Positions 16,318 to 24,924 of a stretch of 64,000 bases of DNA are shown in pieces; within the stretch, counting starts at the first letter, position 1, and the number at the start of each line of letters is the position of its first letter. This DNA comes from Psychrobacter sp. JB385. Its GTDB lineage: Bacteria > Pseudomonadota > Gammaproteobacteria > Pseudomonadales > Moraxellaceae. The notes under the pieces were generated by a model, which saw only the letters and a program-made list of their open reading frames with translations, was not told where the DNA came from and made no database searches. The translations under genes and the position numbers were made by a program. The stretch covers positions 248,001 to 312,000 of the forward strand of contig NZ_FUKN01000014.1 in the NCBI RefSeq assembly GCF_900163785.1, in the 5' to 3' direction.

Positions 16318-17223
16318 ATGCCCATTATTCATCATCACATATCAGCGTTGCGTGCCGCCCTACAGCCTTATCGTGACCAGCAAAACATCACGCAAAATAG
16401 TTTGCCGCGTATTGCCTTAGTACCCACGATGGGCAATCTGCATGAAGGCCATCTTGAATTAGTCAGAATTGCAAAACAACACGCTGACATCGTGGTCGTC
16501 AGTATTTTTGTGAATCCTACGCAGTTTGGAGAAGGGGAAGATTTTGATAGCTATCCTCGTACATTAGATGAGGATGTGGCCAAGCTTACTACTGTCGATG
16601 CAGACTTTGTTTTTGCGCCTAGCGTTGATGAGATGTACCCAGTCTTGCCACCGCCTACCTCTGTCTGTGCAGGGGCAATTACAGCTCAGCTATGTGGTCA
16701 ATCGCGTCTTGGACATTTCGATGGTGTTGGCATTGTGGTTTCCAAACTGTTCAACATTGTACAACCTGATATTGCTGTTTTTGGACAAAAAGACTATCAA
16801 CAATTGGCCATCATCAAGCAATTGGTACGCGACCTAAGCTATCCTATTGAGATTATAGGGGCACCTATTGTCCGTGCGGATGATGGGCTGGCATTATCTT
16901 CACGTAACCAATATCTTAGTGTCAGTGAGCGGCAGATCGCTCCTGTATTGCATCAAGAGTTACGACGTTTGGCACATCAATTGACCAGTAATGAGCTGAG
17001 TCAGCAAGAAGCGGATTCATTATTGGCGCAAACACAGACGCGTATGAATGAGGCGGGCTTCACGGTTGATTATTTAGAAATCAAAACCGATGAGTTGAAT
17101 ACTATGACTGGGTCTGTAGCCTTTAATACAGAAAACAAAAACTTCATCATTTTGGTTGCTGCTTGGCTGGGACGTGCACGCTTATTGGACAACCAACTAG
17201 TAACGGTTAATCGATCGTTATGA
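16318..17223 (+). CDS. panC: Pantothenate synthetase
   Basis: 301 residues, slightly longer than the usual 280-290. The adenylylation motif VPTMGNLHEGHLELV (HIGH-like) is near residues 31-45. SIFVNPTQFGEGEDFDSYPRT, FGQKDYQQL and LALSSRNQYLS (KMSKS-like loop) follow. The enzyme joins pantoate to beta-alanine using ATP. It follows panB in the same transcript and is followed by rapZ after 41 bases. No aspartate decarboxylase (panD) gene is in the window, so beta-alanine must come from elsewhere. Confidence 0.96.
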   Translation: MPIIHHHISALRAALQPYRDQQNITQNSLPRIALVPTMGNLHEGHLELVRIAKQHADIVVVSIFVNPTQFGEGEDFDSYPRTLDEDVAKLTTVDADFVFAPSVDEMYPVLPPPTSVCAGAITAQLCGQSRLGHFDGVGIVVSKLFNIVQPDIAVFGQKDYQQLAIIKQLVRDLSYPIEIIGAPIVRADDGLALSSRNQYLSVSERQIAPVLHQELRRLAHQLTSNELSQQEADSLLAQTQTRMNEAGFTVDYLEIKTDELNTMTGSVAFNTENKNFIILVAAWLGRARLLDNQLVTVNRSL

Positions 17224-17264
17224 CAGAGTAACCTGCAAATGCAATGGACTAGGGTAGACAGATC

Positions 17265-18230
17265 ATGGATTTAAGTCAGGATAAAAGTAACGATCATTCT
17301 GAGCAGGCAGCGCGCAAAACGGCTACTGATAAGCTCAGTATTTTAGTTGTCTCAGGCCTGTCAGGATCAGGTAAAACCTCAGTGTTGAATATCCTAGAAG
17401 ATTTGGGCTATTACTCTATTGATAACCTACCTTTATCTTTGCTTGCGAATGCCACGCATAAATTGATCAATGAAAGTGGGATTCGCCGTATTGCACTGGG
17501 TGTTGACATTCGAACGCCTCGTGCCGATTTGTCCAATTTTGCAGAGATGCACGAGTCCTTAAAGGCTGAATATGGTGAGCAAGCCGTAAACGTGGTGTAT
17601 GTGACGGCTCAAGAGACCGCACTGGTAGCCCGTTTTAATGCAACTCGCCGTGTCCATCCGCTCATGTCTCAGGACGTCAATGAGGAGCATGCAAAGTACG
17701 TCGCGTTTAATCTACCAGCCGCGATTAAGCGAGAGATTGAGCTACTAGAACCAATTGCAGATCACGCTGATATAAGAATCGATACAAGTGATCTCAACAT
17801 TCATCAGTTGAAAGATCTTTTACGTGAATACATCGGTATGGACAACCAGATTGTCGTCAATTTGTTGTCCTTTGGCTTTAAGTATGGCAGTCCTATTGAT
17901 GCAGACTTTGTGTTTGATGTAAGGATTTTGCCAAATCCGCATTGGAATCCAGAGCTACGCACGGCAACAGGTCTTGACGCTGAAGTGGCTACCTTTTTTG
18001 CTGATTGTCCTGAAGTGGCCGAGATGACCAATGACATTGCTGGGTTTTTAACCCGCTGGTTGCCAGAGTTTTTACACAACAATCGCCACACAGTAACAGT
18101 GGCCATTGGCTGTACTGGCGGTAAGCATCGCTCCGTGTTTATTACGGATAACTTGCAACGTCGCCTTGCTGCTACTATGCCAGAAGGCATCAAAGTATTG
18201 GCGAAGCACCGTGAAAAGCATCGTTGGTAG
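17265..18230 (+). CDS. rapZ: RNase adapter / nucleotide-binding protein RapZ
   Basis: 321 residues, about 35 more than E. coli RapZ; the extra lies in the hydrophilic N-terminal 25 residues and elsewhere. The Walker A motif GLSGSGKTSVLNILED is near residues 32-47, followed by YYSIDNLPLSLL. The C-terminal part has FGFKYGSPIDADFVFDVRILPNP and ends with GCTGGKHRSVF, both typical. In E. coli RapZ steers RNase E to the small RNA GlmZ and so sets glucosamine-6-phosphate synthase levels for cell-wall precursors. Whether GlmZ exists in this organism is unknown. It usually neighbours ptsN; here it follows panBC instead. Confidence 0.93.
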   Translation: MDLSQDKSNDHSEQAARKTATDKLSILVVSGLSGSGKTSVLNILEDLGYYSIDNLPLSLLANATHKLINESGIRRIALGVDIRTPRADLSNFAEMHESLKAEYGEQAVNVVYVTAQETALVARFNATRRVHPLMSQDVNEEHAKYVAFNLPAAIKREIELLEPIADHADIRIDTSDLNIHQLKDLLREYIGMDNQIVVNLLSFGFKYGSPIDADFVFDVRILPNPHWNPELRTATGLDAEVATFFADCPEVAEMTNDIAGFLTRWLPEFLHNNRHTVTVAIGCTGGKHRSVFITDNLQRRLAATMPEGIKVLAKHREKHRW

Positions 18231-18285
18231 CGGCCGCTTTATTAAAGATTATTAATTTTTTTATTCATTATTTTGGAAAGTGTTT

Positions 18286-18798
18286 ATGATTGACTGGTCA
18301 GAACAGGACATGCGTGTCTCGCGCACAGAACTTAAAAAAGCTCATGAGCGCTTGCAAGAGTTGTCTATACCGCTTGCCAGCTTGTCGAAAAAGCAGCTAA
18401 AAACCCTGCCAGCCAGTGATTATTTTATGGCAGAGTTGATGGCACTGGCTGATATTACCAGCGCCAATGCTCGTAATCGCCAGACCAAGCGTGTCGGTAA
18501 GCTTATTAGCGAAGAAAATCGCCATGAGCTAGTCAAAGCCTTGTTTAATGCGGTGTTCCCTAAAGAGCAAATATCAAAGATAGAAAGCTGGGCTGATCGC
18601 TTGAATATCAATGATGAAGGCACGCTAAAACAGTTTGTCAAACAGTACAAAGCTTCTGAGCACAACAGCATGTATCAATTACTGCTATGGATTGAGTATG
18701 CTAAGCACACACAAGACGATGAGCTGATGGCTGAGTCTAAAGAGGATTTGGCCAGCTATATTCGTGAAGTGGCGATCTTGTCGCAGTTGAAAAAATAA
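18286..18798 (+). CDS. darP: Ribosome-associated assembly factor DarP (YjgA)
   Basis: 170 residues from the ATG at 18286, which has GGAAAG five bases upstream; a GTG six bases earlier is the other option. The protein is charged and helical with typical YjgA wording: SRTELKKAHERLQEL, LPASDYFMAELMALADI, NARNRQTKRVGKLI. YjgA/DarP binds late 50S precursors and helps form the peptidyl-transferase centre. It is the last plus-strand gene before a terminator and the convergent dsbA. Confidence 0.9.
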   Translation: MIDWSEQDMRVSRTELKKAHERLQELSIPLASLSKKQLKTLPASDYFMAELMALADITSANARNRQTKRVGKLISEENRHELVKALFNAVFPKEQISKIESWADRLNINDEGTLKQFVKQYKASEHNSMYQLLLWIEYAKHTQDDELMAESKEDLASYIREVAILSQLKK

Positions 18799-18871
18799 AG
18801 ATTAAGCAAAATGGTTATAACATTTGGCAATCTGGTTTGATACTTACTTTGATAGAGCGCCATTAGGTATT

Positions 18872-18906
18872 AAAAAAAGCCAATCAATGAATGATTGGCT
18901 TTTTTA
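18872..18906. terminator. Intrinsic terminator between darP and dsbA
   Basis: A hairpin AGCCAATCA-ATGAA-TGATTGGCT at about 18878-18900 has a run of A before it and T after it. It can end both convergent transcripts. Confidence 0.9.
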
Positions 18907-18981
18907 TGGATGGCTTTCTTTGTAAGCTGATAGATAAGTTAACAGTCACTCATGCATGATCTATCAGCAAAACACGCTATA

Positions 18982-19602
18982 TTATTTCTTTTCGGCACGT
19001 ACTTTATCTACCAAGAAGTCGACCACTTTAGGAACGGTCGCATCTTCACCAGTCACAACATATTTACCTTGTACGACAACAGCTGGTACGCCAGAAAGCT
19101 GATAGCGCTTAGCACCAGCTTGTGAGCGACCAATTTTTGTACCAACCGCAAATGAGTTATAAAGACTGTTGAATTTCTTTTCATCAACCCCTTTTGAGCC
19201 ATACCATTTGCTCAAAGACGCTTGATCGAATAGCTTTTTGCCATCTTTATGAATCGCATCAAACAAGGCACTATGGGTTTTGTTTTCAAACCCTAAAAGC
19301 TGTGCGGCATAAAAACCACGAGCATTGGCTTCCCATACGGGGTTAAGCGCTGCTGGGGTTTTTAGAAAAACCACGTCTTTATCTTTGGTTTTCGCCCATT
19401 TTTCCATATGCGGGTCAAGTACATTACAATGCGGGCAACCATACCAGAAAAATTCACGAACAATGATAGCATCACCGCTGATTTTTTCTGGGTTGTCTAT
19501 CACGCGATAGTCTTTTCCAGCGACGTAGTTGGCAGCTTGTGCCCCCATAGTAGCAAATCCAACGGCCATAGCCAGACCAGTCAGTGTAATGACACGTTTC
19601 AT
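18982..19602 (-). CDS. dsbA: Periplasmic thiol:disulfide oxidoreductase DsbA
   Basis: 206 residues, the usual size. A signal peptide spans about residues 1-23 (VITLTGLAMAVGFATMGAQA). The active site is CPHC in FFWYGCPHCNVLD (about residues 52-64), and the cis-proline loop SGVPAVVVQG is near residue 170. DsbA oxidises cysteine pairs in exported proteins and is re-oxidised by DsbB, which is not in the window. The ATG at 19602 has AAGGA six bases upstream. A perfect 16-base tandem repeat lies just before that site. Confidence 0.94.
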   Translation of the reverse strand: MKRVITLTGLAMAVGFATMGAQAANYVAGKDYRVIDNPEKISGDAIIVREFFWYGCPHCNVLDPHMEKWAKTKDKDVVFLKTPAALNPVWEANARGFYAAQLLGFENKTHSALFDAIHKDGKKLFDQASLSKWYGSKGVDEKKFNSLYNSFAVGTKIGRSQAGAKRYQLSGVPAVVVQGKYVVTGEDATVPKVVDFLVDKVRAEKK

Positions 19603-19630
19603 ACTTTATCCTTGAGGTGTGAAAACTTAG

Positions 19631-19662
19631 GTTTGTTTGAATATCGGTTTGTTTGAATATCG
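19631..19662. repeat. 16-base tandem duplication in the dsbA leader
   Basis: The 16-mer GTTTGTTTGAATATCG occurs twice in direct succession at 19631-19646 and 19647-19662, about 28 bases upstream of the dsbA start. The copies are identical, suggesting recent slippage. Copy number could vary between strains and might alter the leader or promoter spacing. Confidence 0.92.
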
Positions 19663-19961
19663 ACAGATAGATGGCTTTAAGTACATAAACGATATAGCGT
19701 CAAGTATAATCTAGCCATAGTAGCGTATCGACTATGATAACGTAAAACGCGTGTGCTTGTGAATCCGAATCTTAACTAACAGTTGTAAAGCTGTCATTTA
19801 TTATTTAAGGTACATTGCTTACAAACGTTTGCATTGGTTAAAACTGCTCACAATCAGTGACGATGTACTTACGACAAAGTCGCCTGTCTCATGCTAATAT
19901 TGAGCGCATAATCGTACAATCTCAACAACAATAATGATAACGACAATACAGGAAAACCGTT
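19663..19961. other. Divergent intergenic region between dsbA and ubiG
   Basis: About 300 bases with no open frame worth calling. It must hold the promoters of dsbA (minus) and ubiG (plus). I see no convincing sigma-70 pair or operator, and no RNA gene. Confidence 0.6.
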
Positions 19962-20810
19962 ATGGGTTCAGCTATTCCTTCTTCAAATGAGCACGCAGAT
20001 AGCAGTCTCAATGACATATCAACCAGTACTATCAATGTAGACCCTAGTGAAGTAGAAAAGTTCAATAAATTGGCTGGTGAATGGTGGAGCCATACGGGTG
20101 CTTTTGCCACCTTACATGAGATCAACCCGTTACGTTTGAACTGGATCGAAGAAAACGTCAAGCATGGTTATCAAAACAAAGATACTGCGAAAAACACTGA
20201 AACGCCTCAAGGTCTGAACAAAACGGCTGAGACAGGGCTTGAAGGTAAAAAAGTGCTGGATGTCGGTTGTGGCGGTGGCATATTGTCAGAATCGATGGCA
20301 CGTCGCGGTGCGGACGTCACAGGAATTGATCTGGGTACCGAAAATTTAAAGGCGGCCGCGCTGCATGCCGAGCAAAGCGGCTTAGAAAATACCTTACGTT
20401 ACCAGCATATTCCAGTAGAAGACTTAGCAAAAACGCATGCAGGCCAGTTCGATGTGGTGACTTGTATGGAGATGCTGGAGCATGTGCCAAACCCAAGCTC
20501 GATTGTGCAGGCATGTTTTGAATTACTGGCGCCAGGCGGTGTGTGCGTACTATCAACGATCAACCGCAATCCTAAATCGTACTTGTTTGCCATCGTTGGC
20601 GCAGAGTATGTGCTGCGCTTACTTGATCGCGGTACACATGACTATGCCAAATTCATTACCCCAGCTGAGCTTGATAAGATGGCAATCAATACCGGCTTTA
20701 CGCGCCAAGACATCATTGGTTTGCACTATAATCCATTGACCAAACGCTACTGGCTGGCACAAAACGTTGATGTCAATTATATGATTGCCGTACAAAAACC
20801 CGTTGCTTAA
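19962..20810 (+). CDS. ubiG: Ubiquinone biosynthesis O-methyltransferase
   Basis: 282 residues, about 40 more than E. coli UbiG. The family start VDPSEVEKFNKLAGEWW is near residue 26, preceded by a Ser/Asn-rich extension. The S-adenosylmethionine motif VLDVGCGGGILSESMARRGA is near residue 98. An extra stretch of about 20 hydrophilic residues (around 68-90) sits before it. CMEMLEHVPNP and FITPAELD follow. The enzyme performs both O-methylations in ubiquinone synthesis at the membrane. An AGGA site lies nine bases before the ATG. mupP and yciK follow on the same strand, the same order as in Pseudomonas. Confidence 0.95.
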   Translation: MGSAIPSSNEHADSSLNDISTSTINVDPSEVEKFNKLAGEWWSHTGAFATLHEINPLRLNWIEENVKHGYQNKDTAKNTETPQGLNKTAETGLEGKKVLDVGCGGGILSESMARRGADVTGIDLGTENLKAAALHAEQSGLENTLRYQHIPVEDLAKTHAGQFDVVTCMEMLEHVPNPSSIVQACFELLAPGGVCVLSTINRNPKSYLFAIVGAEYVLRLLDRGTHDYAKFITPAELDKMAINTGFTRQDIIGLHYNPLTKRYWLAQNVDVNYMIAVQKPVA

Positions 20811-20877
20811 GCGGTGCTTAGTGGTTTTATGACCTCCTGTTTTACTCAACACGTTATCCATATTAAGAGCCTTAATT

Positions 20878-21588
20878 ATGACTGAATTTGTAAAAGCGGT
20901 TTTGTTTGATCTTGATGGGACGCTAATTGATACCGCTGCTGATTTTGTCCGTATCATTGGCAAAATGAGTCGCGAAAACGATTGGCAAGCGCCGCCTGAA
21001 GCAGAAATCCGTGAGCAAGTTTCGGCAGGTGCGTCAGCAATGGTAAAGCTGATGCTAAGGTACAATGATCAAGTTGAAGTGAGCGAAGAAGCTTTACTGA
21101 GTTTTCGTCAACAGTTTTTAGATGACTACGAAGCAGATATATGCGTAGATAGCTGCGTGTTTGCTGAGTTAGAAGAGGTTTTGACCACGCTTGAAACACA
21201 AGGCGTGCCATGGGGTATTGTGACCAATAAGCCGCGCTATCTGGCAGAGCTGTTATTGCAAAAGATGGCATTGGATGAGCGCTGTGCGGTGTTAATCTGT
21301 CCTGATGACGTGTCTCGCCCAAAACCAGATCCAGAGCCCATGTATATGGCGTTAGAGAAGCTGAGTATTCCTCGCGGCGCTGCCGGCTGTGTGCTCTATG
21401 TGGGCGATCACATACGCGATATCGAAGCTGGTAAGGCGGCGGGCATGCCGACGATTTTAGCGTCTTATGGTTATATTCCTTCAGAAGATCAAAAAAACCT
21501 AAAAGCATGGGGCGCTGATTATATTGTCGATACACCCAAACAGTTAAATGAGTTATTACTGTCTTCTGGTCGCTTTGATTATATATAA
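20878..21588 (+). CDS. mupP: HAD-family phosphatase, N-acetylmuramic acid 6-phosphate phosphatase (MupP) by context
   Basis: 236 residues. HAD motifs are all present: FDLDGTLIDT (motif I, nucleophile Asp, residues 10-19), GIVTNKPR (motif II), the lysine in RPKPDPEPMY (motif III) and YVGDHIRDIEAG (motif IV). By sequence alone it would be called phosphoglycolate phosphatase. Its position between ubiG and the YciK-like dehydrogenase matches Pseudomonas, where this gene is mupP. MupP dephosphorylates MurNAc-6-phosphate in the cell-wall recycling route that bypasses de novo UDP-MurNAc synthesis. The exact substrate is therefore an inference from gene order. Confidence 0.85.
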   Translation: MTEFVKAVLFDLDGTLIDTAADFVRIIGKMSRENDWQAPPEAEIREQVSAGASAMVKLMLRYNDQVEVSEEALLSFRQQFLDDYEADICVDSCVFAELEEVLTTLETQGVPWGIVTNKPRYLAELLLQKMALDERCAVLICPDDVSRPKPDPEPMYMALEKLSIPRGAAGCVLYVGDHIRDIEAGKAAGMPTILASYGYIPSEDQKNLKAWGADYIVDTPKQLNELLLSSGRFDYI

Positions 21589-21671
21589 ACCGCTGTTTCT
21601 GTAAGGGGTTGACTCGCACCAATATCAAGTCAGTATTTTCTATTCTTAAACAATAAGTAGTGAGCCATGCC

Positions 21672-22496
21672 ATGAGCACAAAAATTGATCAATCAGTGGA
21701 GACGACCGCCATTCATAACCGCACCGAGCCCTTGACTCATGACGCCATTCGTCACTTTTTACCACCTGATAACTGTTTAGATGGAAAAACGATTTTGGTG
21801 ACAGGAGCGGGTGATGGTATTGGTCGTGTGGCTTCATTAACTTATGCCCGTTATGGCGCGACCGTTTTGCTACTTGGGCGTACCAGCAGTAAATTAGAAT
21901 ACGTTTATGACGAAATTGAGAGCTTCGGTGGTAAGCAGCCAGCCATGCTCCCGATGAATTTAGAAGGCGCAACCTATGCCGAAATGCAGCAACTAGAAGG
22001 ACTGATTAACAAAGAAGTTGGTCAGCTGGACGGTATTTTGCATAATGCAGGTATGCTGGGACAATTGACCCCCCTTGAGATGTACGACGTTGATATGTTT
22101 GCCGAGGTGATGAAAGTCAACTTTACGGCAACCTTTATGCTAACCCAAGCCTTATTACCGCTATTAAAAGACGCCGAGCATGGCTCTATTGTCTTTACAT
22201 CCAGCACCGTTGGTACGCATCCACGAGCTTTTTGGGGTGCTTATGCACTCTCAAAACAGGCGGTAGAGGGGATGAGCGATATTTTTACCCAAGAGACGCA
22301 AAACACCACCAATCTGAGATTTAATTGTGTCAATCCTGGTGGTACGCGTACCAATATGCGTGCTCATGCTTATCCAGGAGAAAATCCTATGAGCTTAAAG
22401 ACACCTGAAGACATCATGCCAGGGTATGTCTGCCTGATGAGTGATGAAAGTATTGGGGTACGCGGACAAGTGATTGAACTTCAGCCGAAAGACTAG
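21672..22496 (+). CDS. yciK: YciK-family short-chain dehydrogenase/reductase
   Basis: 274 residues from the ATG at 21672; a GTG 12 bases earlier is possible. The NAD(P)-binding motif LVTGAGDGIGRVAS is near residue 43. The catalytic residues are the Ser in FTSSTVG and Tyr/Lys in YALSKQ. The final segment GVRGQVIELQPKD is typical of YciK. The physiological substrate of this family is not established. It is the third gene of the ubiG-mupP-yciK set and is followed by ybiI after about 110 bases. Confidence 0.88.
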   Translation: MSTKIDQSVETTAIHNRTEPLTHDAIRHFLPPDNCLDGKTILVTGAGDGIGRVASLTYARYGATVLLLGRTSSKLEYVYDEIESFGGKQPAMLPMNLEGATYAEMQQLEGLINKEVGQLDGILHNAGMLGQLTPLEMYDVDMFAEVMKVNFTATFMLTQALLPLLKDAEHGSIVFTSSTVGTHPRAFWGAYALSKQAVEGMSDIFTQETQNTTNLRFNCVNPGGTRTNMRAHAYPGENPMSLKTPEDIMPGYVCLMSDESIGVRGQVIELQPKD

Positions 22497-22609
22497 CCTT
22501 ATATTTTATATGATTTTAGGGTCGCTGTAAGGTTGCAATCAGTTGGCAGATGCCCCATCTATTTGTTATTAAAGAATTTATGATTAATAATAACAAATAG
22601 GATAGAGCT

Positions 22610-22876
22610 ATGGCAGGTGGTTGGTCACGAGATGGTGCAGAGCACGAACAAATGGATGCAACTGTCAACGATGCGTTAGAGCGAGCGAGACGATCATTAC
22701 CAACAGGGGTGAGTGCTGAGTATTGTGATGAATGCGGCAATCCCATTCCAGAAGCTAGGCGATTAGCAGTGCCTGGGATACAGCATTGTGTGAGCTGTCA
22801 AACTGAGCTTGAGCAAGAAGCGAGGGCGGCGGAGCTGTTCAATCGCCGCGGTAGTAAAGACAGTCAACTGCGTTAG
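22610..22876 (+). CDS. ybiI: DksA/TraR-type C4 zinc-finger protein, YbiI family
   Basis: 88 residues, the same length as E. coli YbiI. It has the family ends MAGGWSRDGA at the start and NRRGSKDSQLR at the finish. The zinc finger is formed by CDECG (two Cys) and CVSC (two Cys) 17-20 residues apart. Its relatives DksA and TraR bind in the secondary channel of RNA polymerase. YbiI is too short to have the long coiled-coil tip, so its role is uncertain. It ends just before a strong bidirectional terminator. Confidence 0.9.
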   Translation: MAGGWSRDGAEHEQMDATVNDALERARRSLPTGVSAEYCDECGNPIPEARRLAVPGIQHCVSCQTELEQEARAAELFNRRGSKDSQLR

Positions 22877-22885
22877 TGGCAGGAT

Positions 22886-22928
22886 AAAAAAGAAGCCTAC
22901 TATGTATACATAGTAGGCTTCTTTTTTA
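22886..22928. terminator. Strong bidirectional terminator between ybiI and the CobW-family gene
   Basis: A perfect 16-base-pair inverted repeat at 22891-22922 (AGAAGCCTACTATGTA and its complement) is flanked by A and T runs. It serves both convergent genes. Confidence 0.94.
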
Positions 22929-22966
22929 TTCTCATTTTTAAGACAATGATGTTGAAAATAAAGTCA

Positions 22967-24145
22967 CTACATCACTAATGCCATCAATTCTTGGTCGCAT
23001 ACTTCCCAATCTATAGCAGAAGAAGCACCGTTTAAGTCTGTCTGATTGCTTTCATCCTCTGACTGTAAAATAACCTCAATTCGGCTGTCTAATTGATTGG
23101 CAACAGTACTCGTGGTCAAACTGTCAGGGGTAAAGTTGATTTGTAACCAACCGTCAGAAGTATGAACCACGCCCTTAACACGCTGCCAGCTTGGCAGTTT
23201 TAACAACCATTCTTGTAACGCATCGGCACGCAATACATAATGCGCTGGTAATCGCCACCCCGCCAATATCATGTCTTGCTGCTGTTCATGATAACGATAA
23301 GGCAACTCAACATCTGCACTGACCAGATTATCCTCATTAGCTGGCATAGCACTTGAGAGTGAAATAGGCGATAGAGCAGTATTTGGTGGTCGCAAGCCAA
23401 TAGAGCGTTTTTGAGGATGGTTAATATTAACAGTACGCTGCTGCGCGATAATATGGCTGGGTGTCGCTAGTTGGTTATTTAACGCAGTTATATCAGTAGT
23501 CGCCAAGCTTTCATTATCAGGTGCAGCTTGTACAGTGCTCGCCCAAATAATATGTACCTGAGTATTAAGTTTGCCTATCCATGCTTGTAGTGCTTGTTTA
23601 TCGCTATCGCTCAAATGTGCATAGCGGTTGATTACCAAAACATCAGCATCTTTAACGTGAGCTTGAAAACCATCATGGTTACGATACTTGTCTTGCTGCC
23701 ATTGCACACCGCTTAGCACGGTAATGACTGCTTGCATTTGTAGAGCAGTCTGCCAATGCGGCGCACTAAGCTGATGTATCAGCTCGCGCGGATGCGCAAG
23801 TCCTGTGGGTTCGATGATAAGGCGCTGCGGATGATGGTCACTGAGCAGACGGCTAATCGCAATCTGGAGTGGCAGCTGACTGGTACAACAAATACAACCG
23901 CCACTGACCTCACGAATAGCGATGCTATTCTTATCGACCGCCTCATCTTGGGAGCTTACCAGCAGCGAACCATCGATGCCAATACGCCCAAACTCATTGA
24001 TCAATAATGCCCAGCGCTCATCGATAGGCTTACTGGCTAACAATTGATTGATAACGGTGGTTTTGCCAGCACCCAAAAACCCTGTCACCAGAGTGCAGGG
24101 TATGTTTTGGAAAACAGTAGATTTTTTCGAAGCAGCATTTATCAT
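22967..24145 (-). CDS. CobW/COG0523-family GTPase, probable metallochaperone
   Basis: 392 residues. The Walker A GFLGAGKTTVINQLL is near residues 23-37. The metal-binding motif GGCICC (about 80-85) and the Walker B-like region IEPTGLAHP follow. The C-terminal CobW_C domain contains YRYHEQQQDMILAGWRLP. COG0523 proteins move zinc, cobalt or other metals into target enzymes using GTP. The usual guanine-specificity motif NKxD reads NRYA here (VLVINRYAHLS), so nucleotide preference may differ. The start is 20 bases after the ompR stop on the same strand, so they share a transcript. The metal cannot be told from sequence, and no zinc-responsive repressor site was recognised. Confidence 0.85.
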   Translation of the reverse strand: MINAASKKSTVFQNIPCTLVTGFLGAGKTTVINQLLASKPIDERWALLINEFGRIGIDGSLLVSSQDEAVDKNSIAIREVSGGCICCTSQLPLQIAISRLLSDHHPQRLIIEPTGLAHPRELIHQLSAPHWQTALQMQAVITVLSGVQWQQDKYRNHDGFQAHVKDADVLVINRYAHLSDSDKQALQAWIGKLNTQVHIIWASTVQAAPDNESLATTDITALNNQLATPSHIIAQQRTVNINHPQKRSIGLRPPNTALSPISLSSAMPANEDNLVSADVELPYRYHEQQQDMILAGWRLPAHYVLRADALQEWLLKLPSWQRVKGVVHTSDGWLQINFTPDSLTTSTVANQLDSRIEVILQSEDESNQTDLNGASSAIDWEVCDQELMALVM

Positions 24146-24165
24146 AGTAATGATATTAAAACGAA

Positions 24166-24924
24166 CTATTCACTTTTGATGGTTTCGATTTCGGCTTCAT
24201 CAGGTACGAATACATAACCCACACCCCATACGGTTTGGATATAGCGCGCTTGTGAAGGATTGTCTTCAATCAGACGACGTAGGCGTGATACTTGTACATC
24301 GATTGAGCGTTCCATCGCACCCCATTCGCGACCACGGGCCAGATTCATCAGTTTGTCACGAGTCAATGGCTCACGTGGATGCTGAACCAATGCCTTTAAT
24401 ACCGAGAACTCACCAGTGGTTAACGTGACCACATTGCCATCACGTTTGAGCGTACGTGTGGACAGATCAAGCGTCCATGGACCAAATTCGACAACTTCAA
24501 GCTGATGGCTTGGCGCACCAGGTAGCTCACGATTTTGACGGCGCAATACCGCTTTGATACGAGCCAGTAGCTCTTTTGGGTTAAACGGTTTAGGCAGATA
24601 ATCGTCCGCACCTGCTTCAAGACCAGCGATACGATCGGCATCACCACCTTTGGCTGTCAGCATGATAATAGGGATATCGCCATTATTTTCGCGCAGACGC
24701 TTACAGATATTGATACCGTCTTCACCTGGCAACATCAAATCCAATACCACTAGGGAAAATAGCTCACGCTGCATCAGTTTGTCCATCTGACTGCCATCAT
24801 GCGCTGTACGCACGACAAAACCATCGTCTTCTAGAAAACGTTGTAACAAAGAGCGCAAACGGGCATCGTCGTCAACCACTAGAATGCGCTGAGTTAAAGT
24901 GTCAGGGCTATTGTTGTCAGTCAT
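24166..24924 (-). CDS. ompR: OmpR-family response regulator
   Basis: 252 residues. The receiver domain (about 12-125) has the acidic pair VDDD, the phosphorylated Asp in LVVLDLMLPGEDG, and the switch Lys in PKPFNPKELLARI. The winged-helix domain (about 150-240) contains RSIDVQVSRLRRLIEDNP and the C-terminal TVWGVGYVFVPD. This wording is that of OmpR proper, which controls porins and envelope genes in response to osmolarity. AGAGG lies eight bases before the ATG. The usual partner kinase envZ is not next to it; the downstream place is taken by the CobW gene. Confidence 0.92.
   Translation of the reverse strand: MTDNNSPDTLTQRILVVDDDARLRSLLQRFLEDDGFVVRTAHDGSQMDKLMQRELFSLVVLDLMLPGEDGINICKRLRENNGDIPIIMLTAKGGDADRIAGLEAGADDYLPKPFNPKELLARIKAVLRRQNRELPGAPSHQLEVVEFGPWTLDLSTRTLKRDGNVVTLTTGEFSVLKALVQHPREPLTRDKLMNLARGREWGAMERSIDVQVSRLRRLIEDNPSQARYIQTVWGVGYVFVPDEAEIETIKSE

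Noticed and set aside
14859..17223. Possible panD gene or pantothenate operon extension
   Set aside because: No aspartate decarboxylase motif was found between folK and rapZ.
20954..21679. 241-codon minus-strand frame over mupP
   Set aside because: Antisense to a gene with four intact HAD motifs; no family features of its own.
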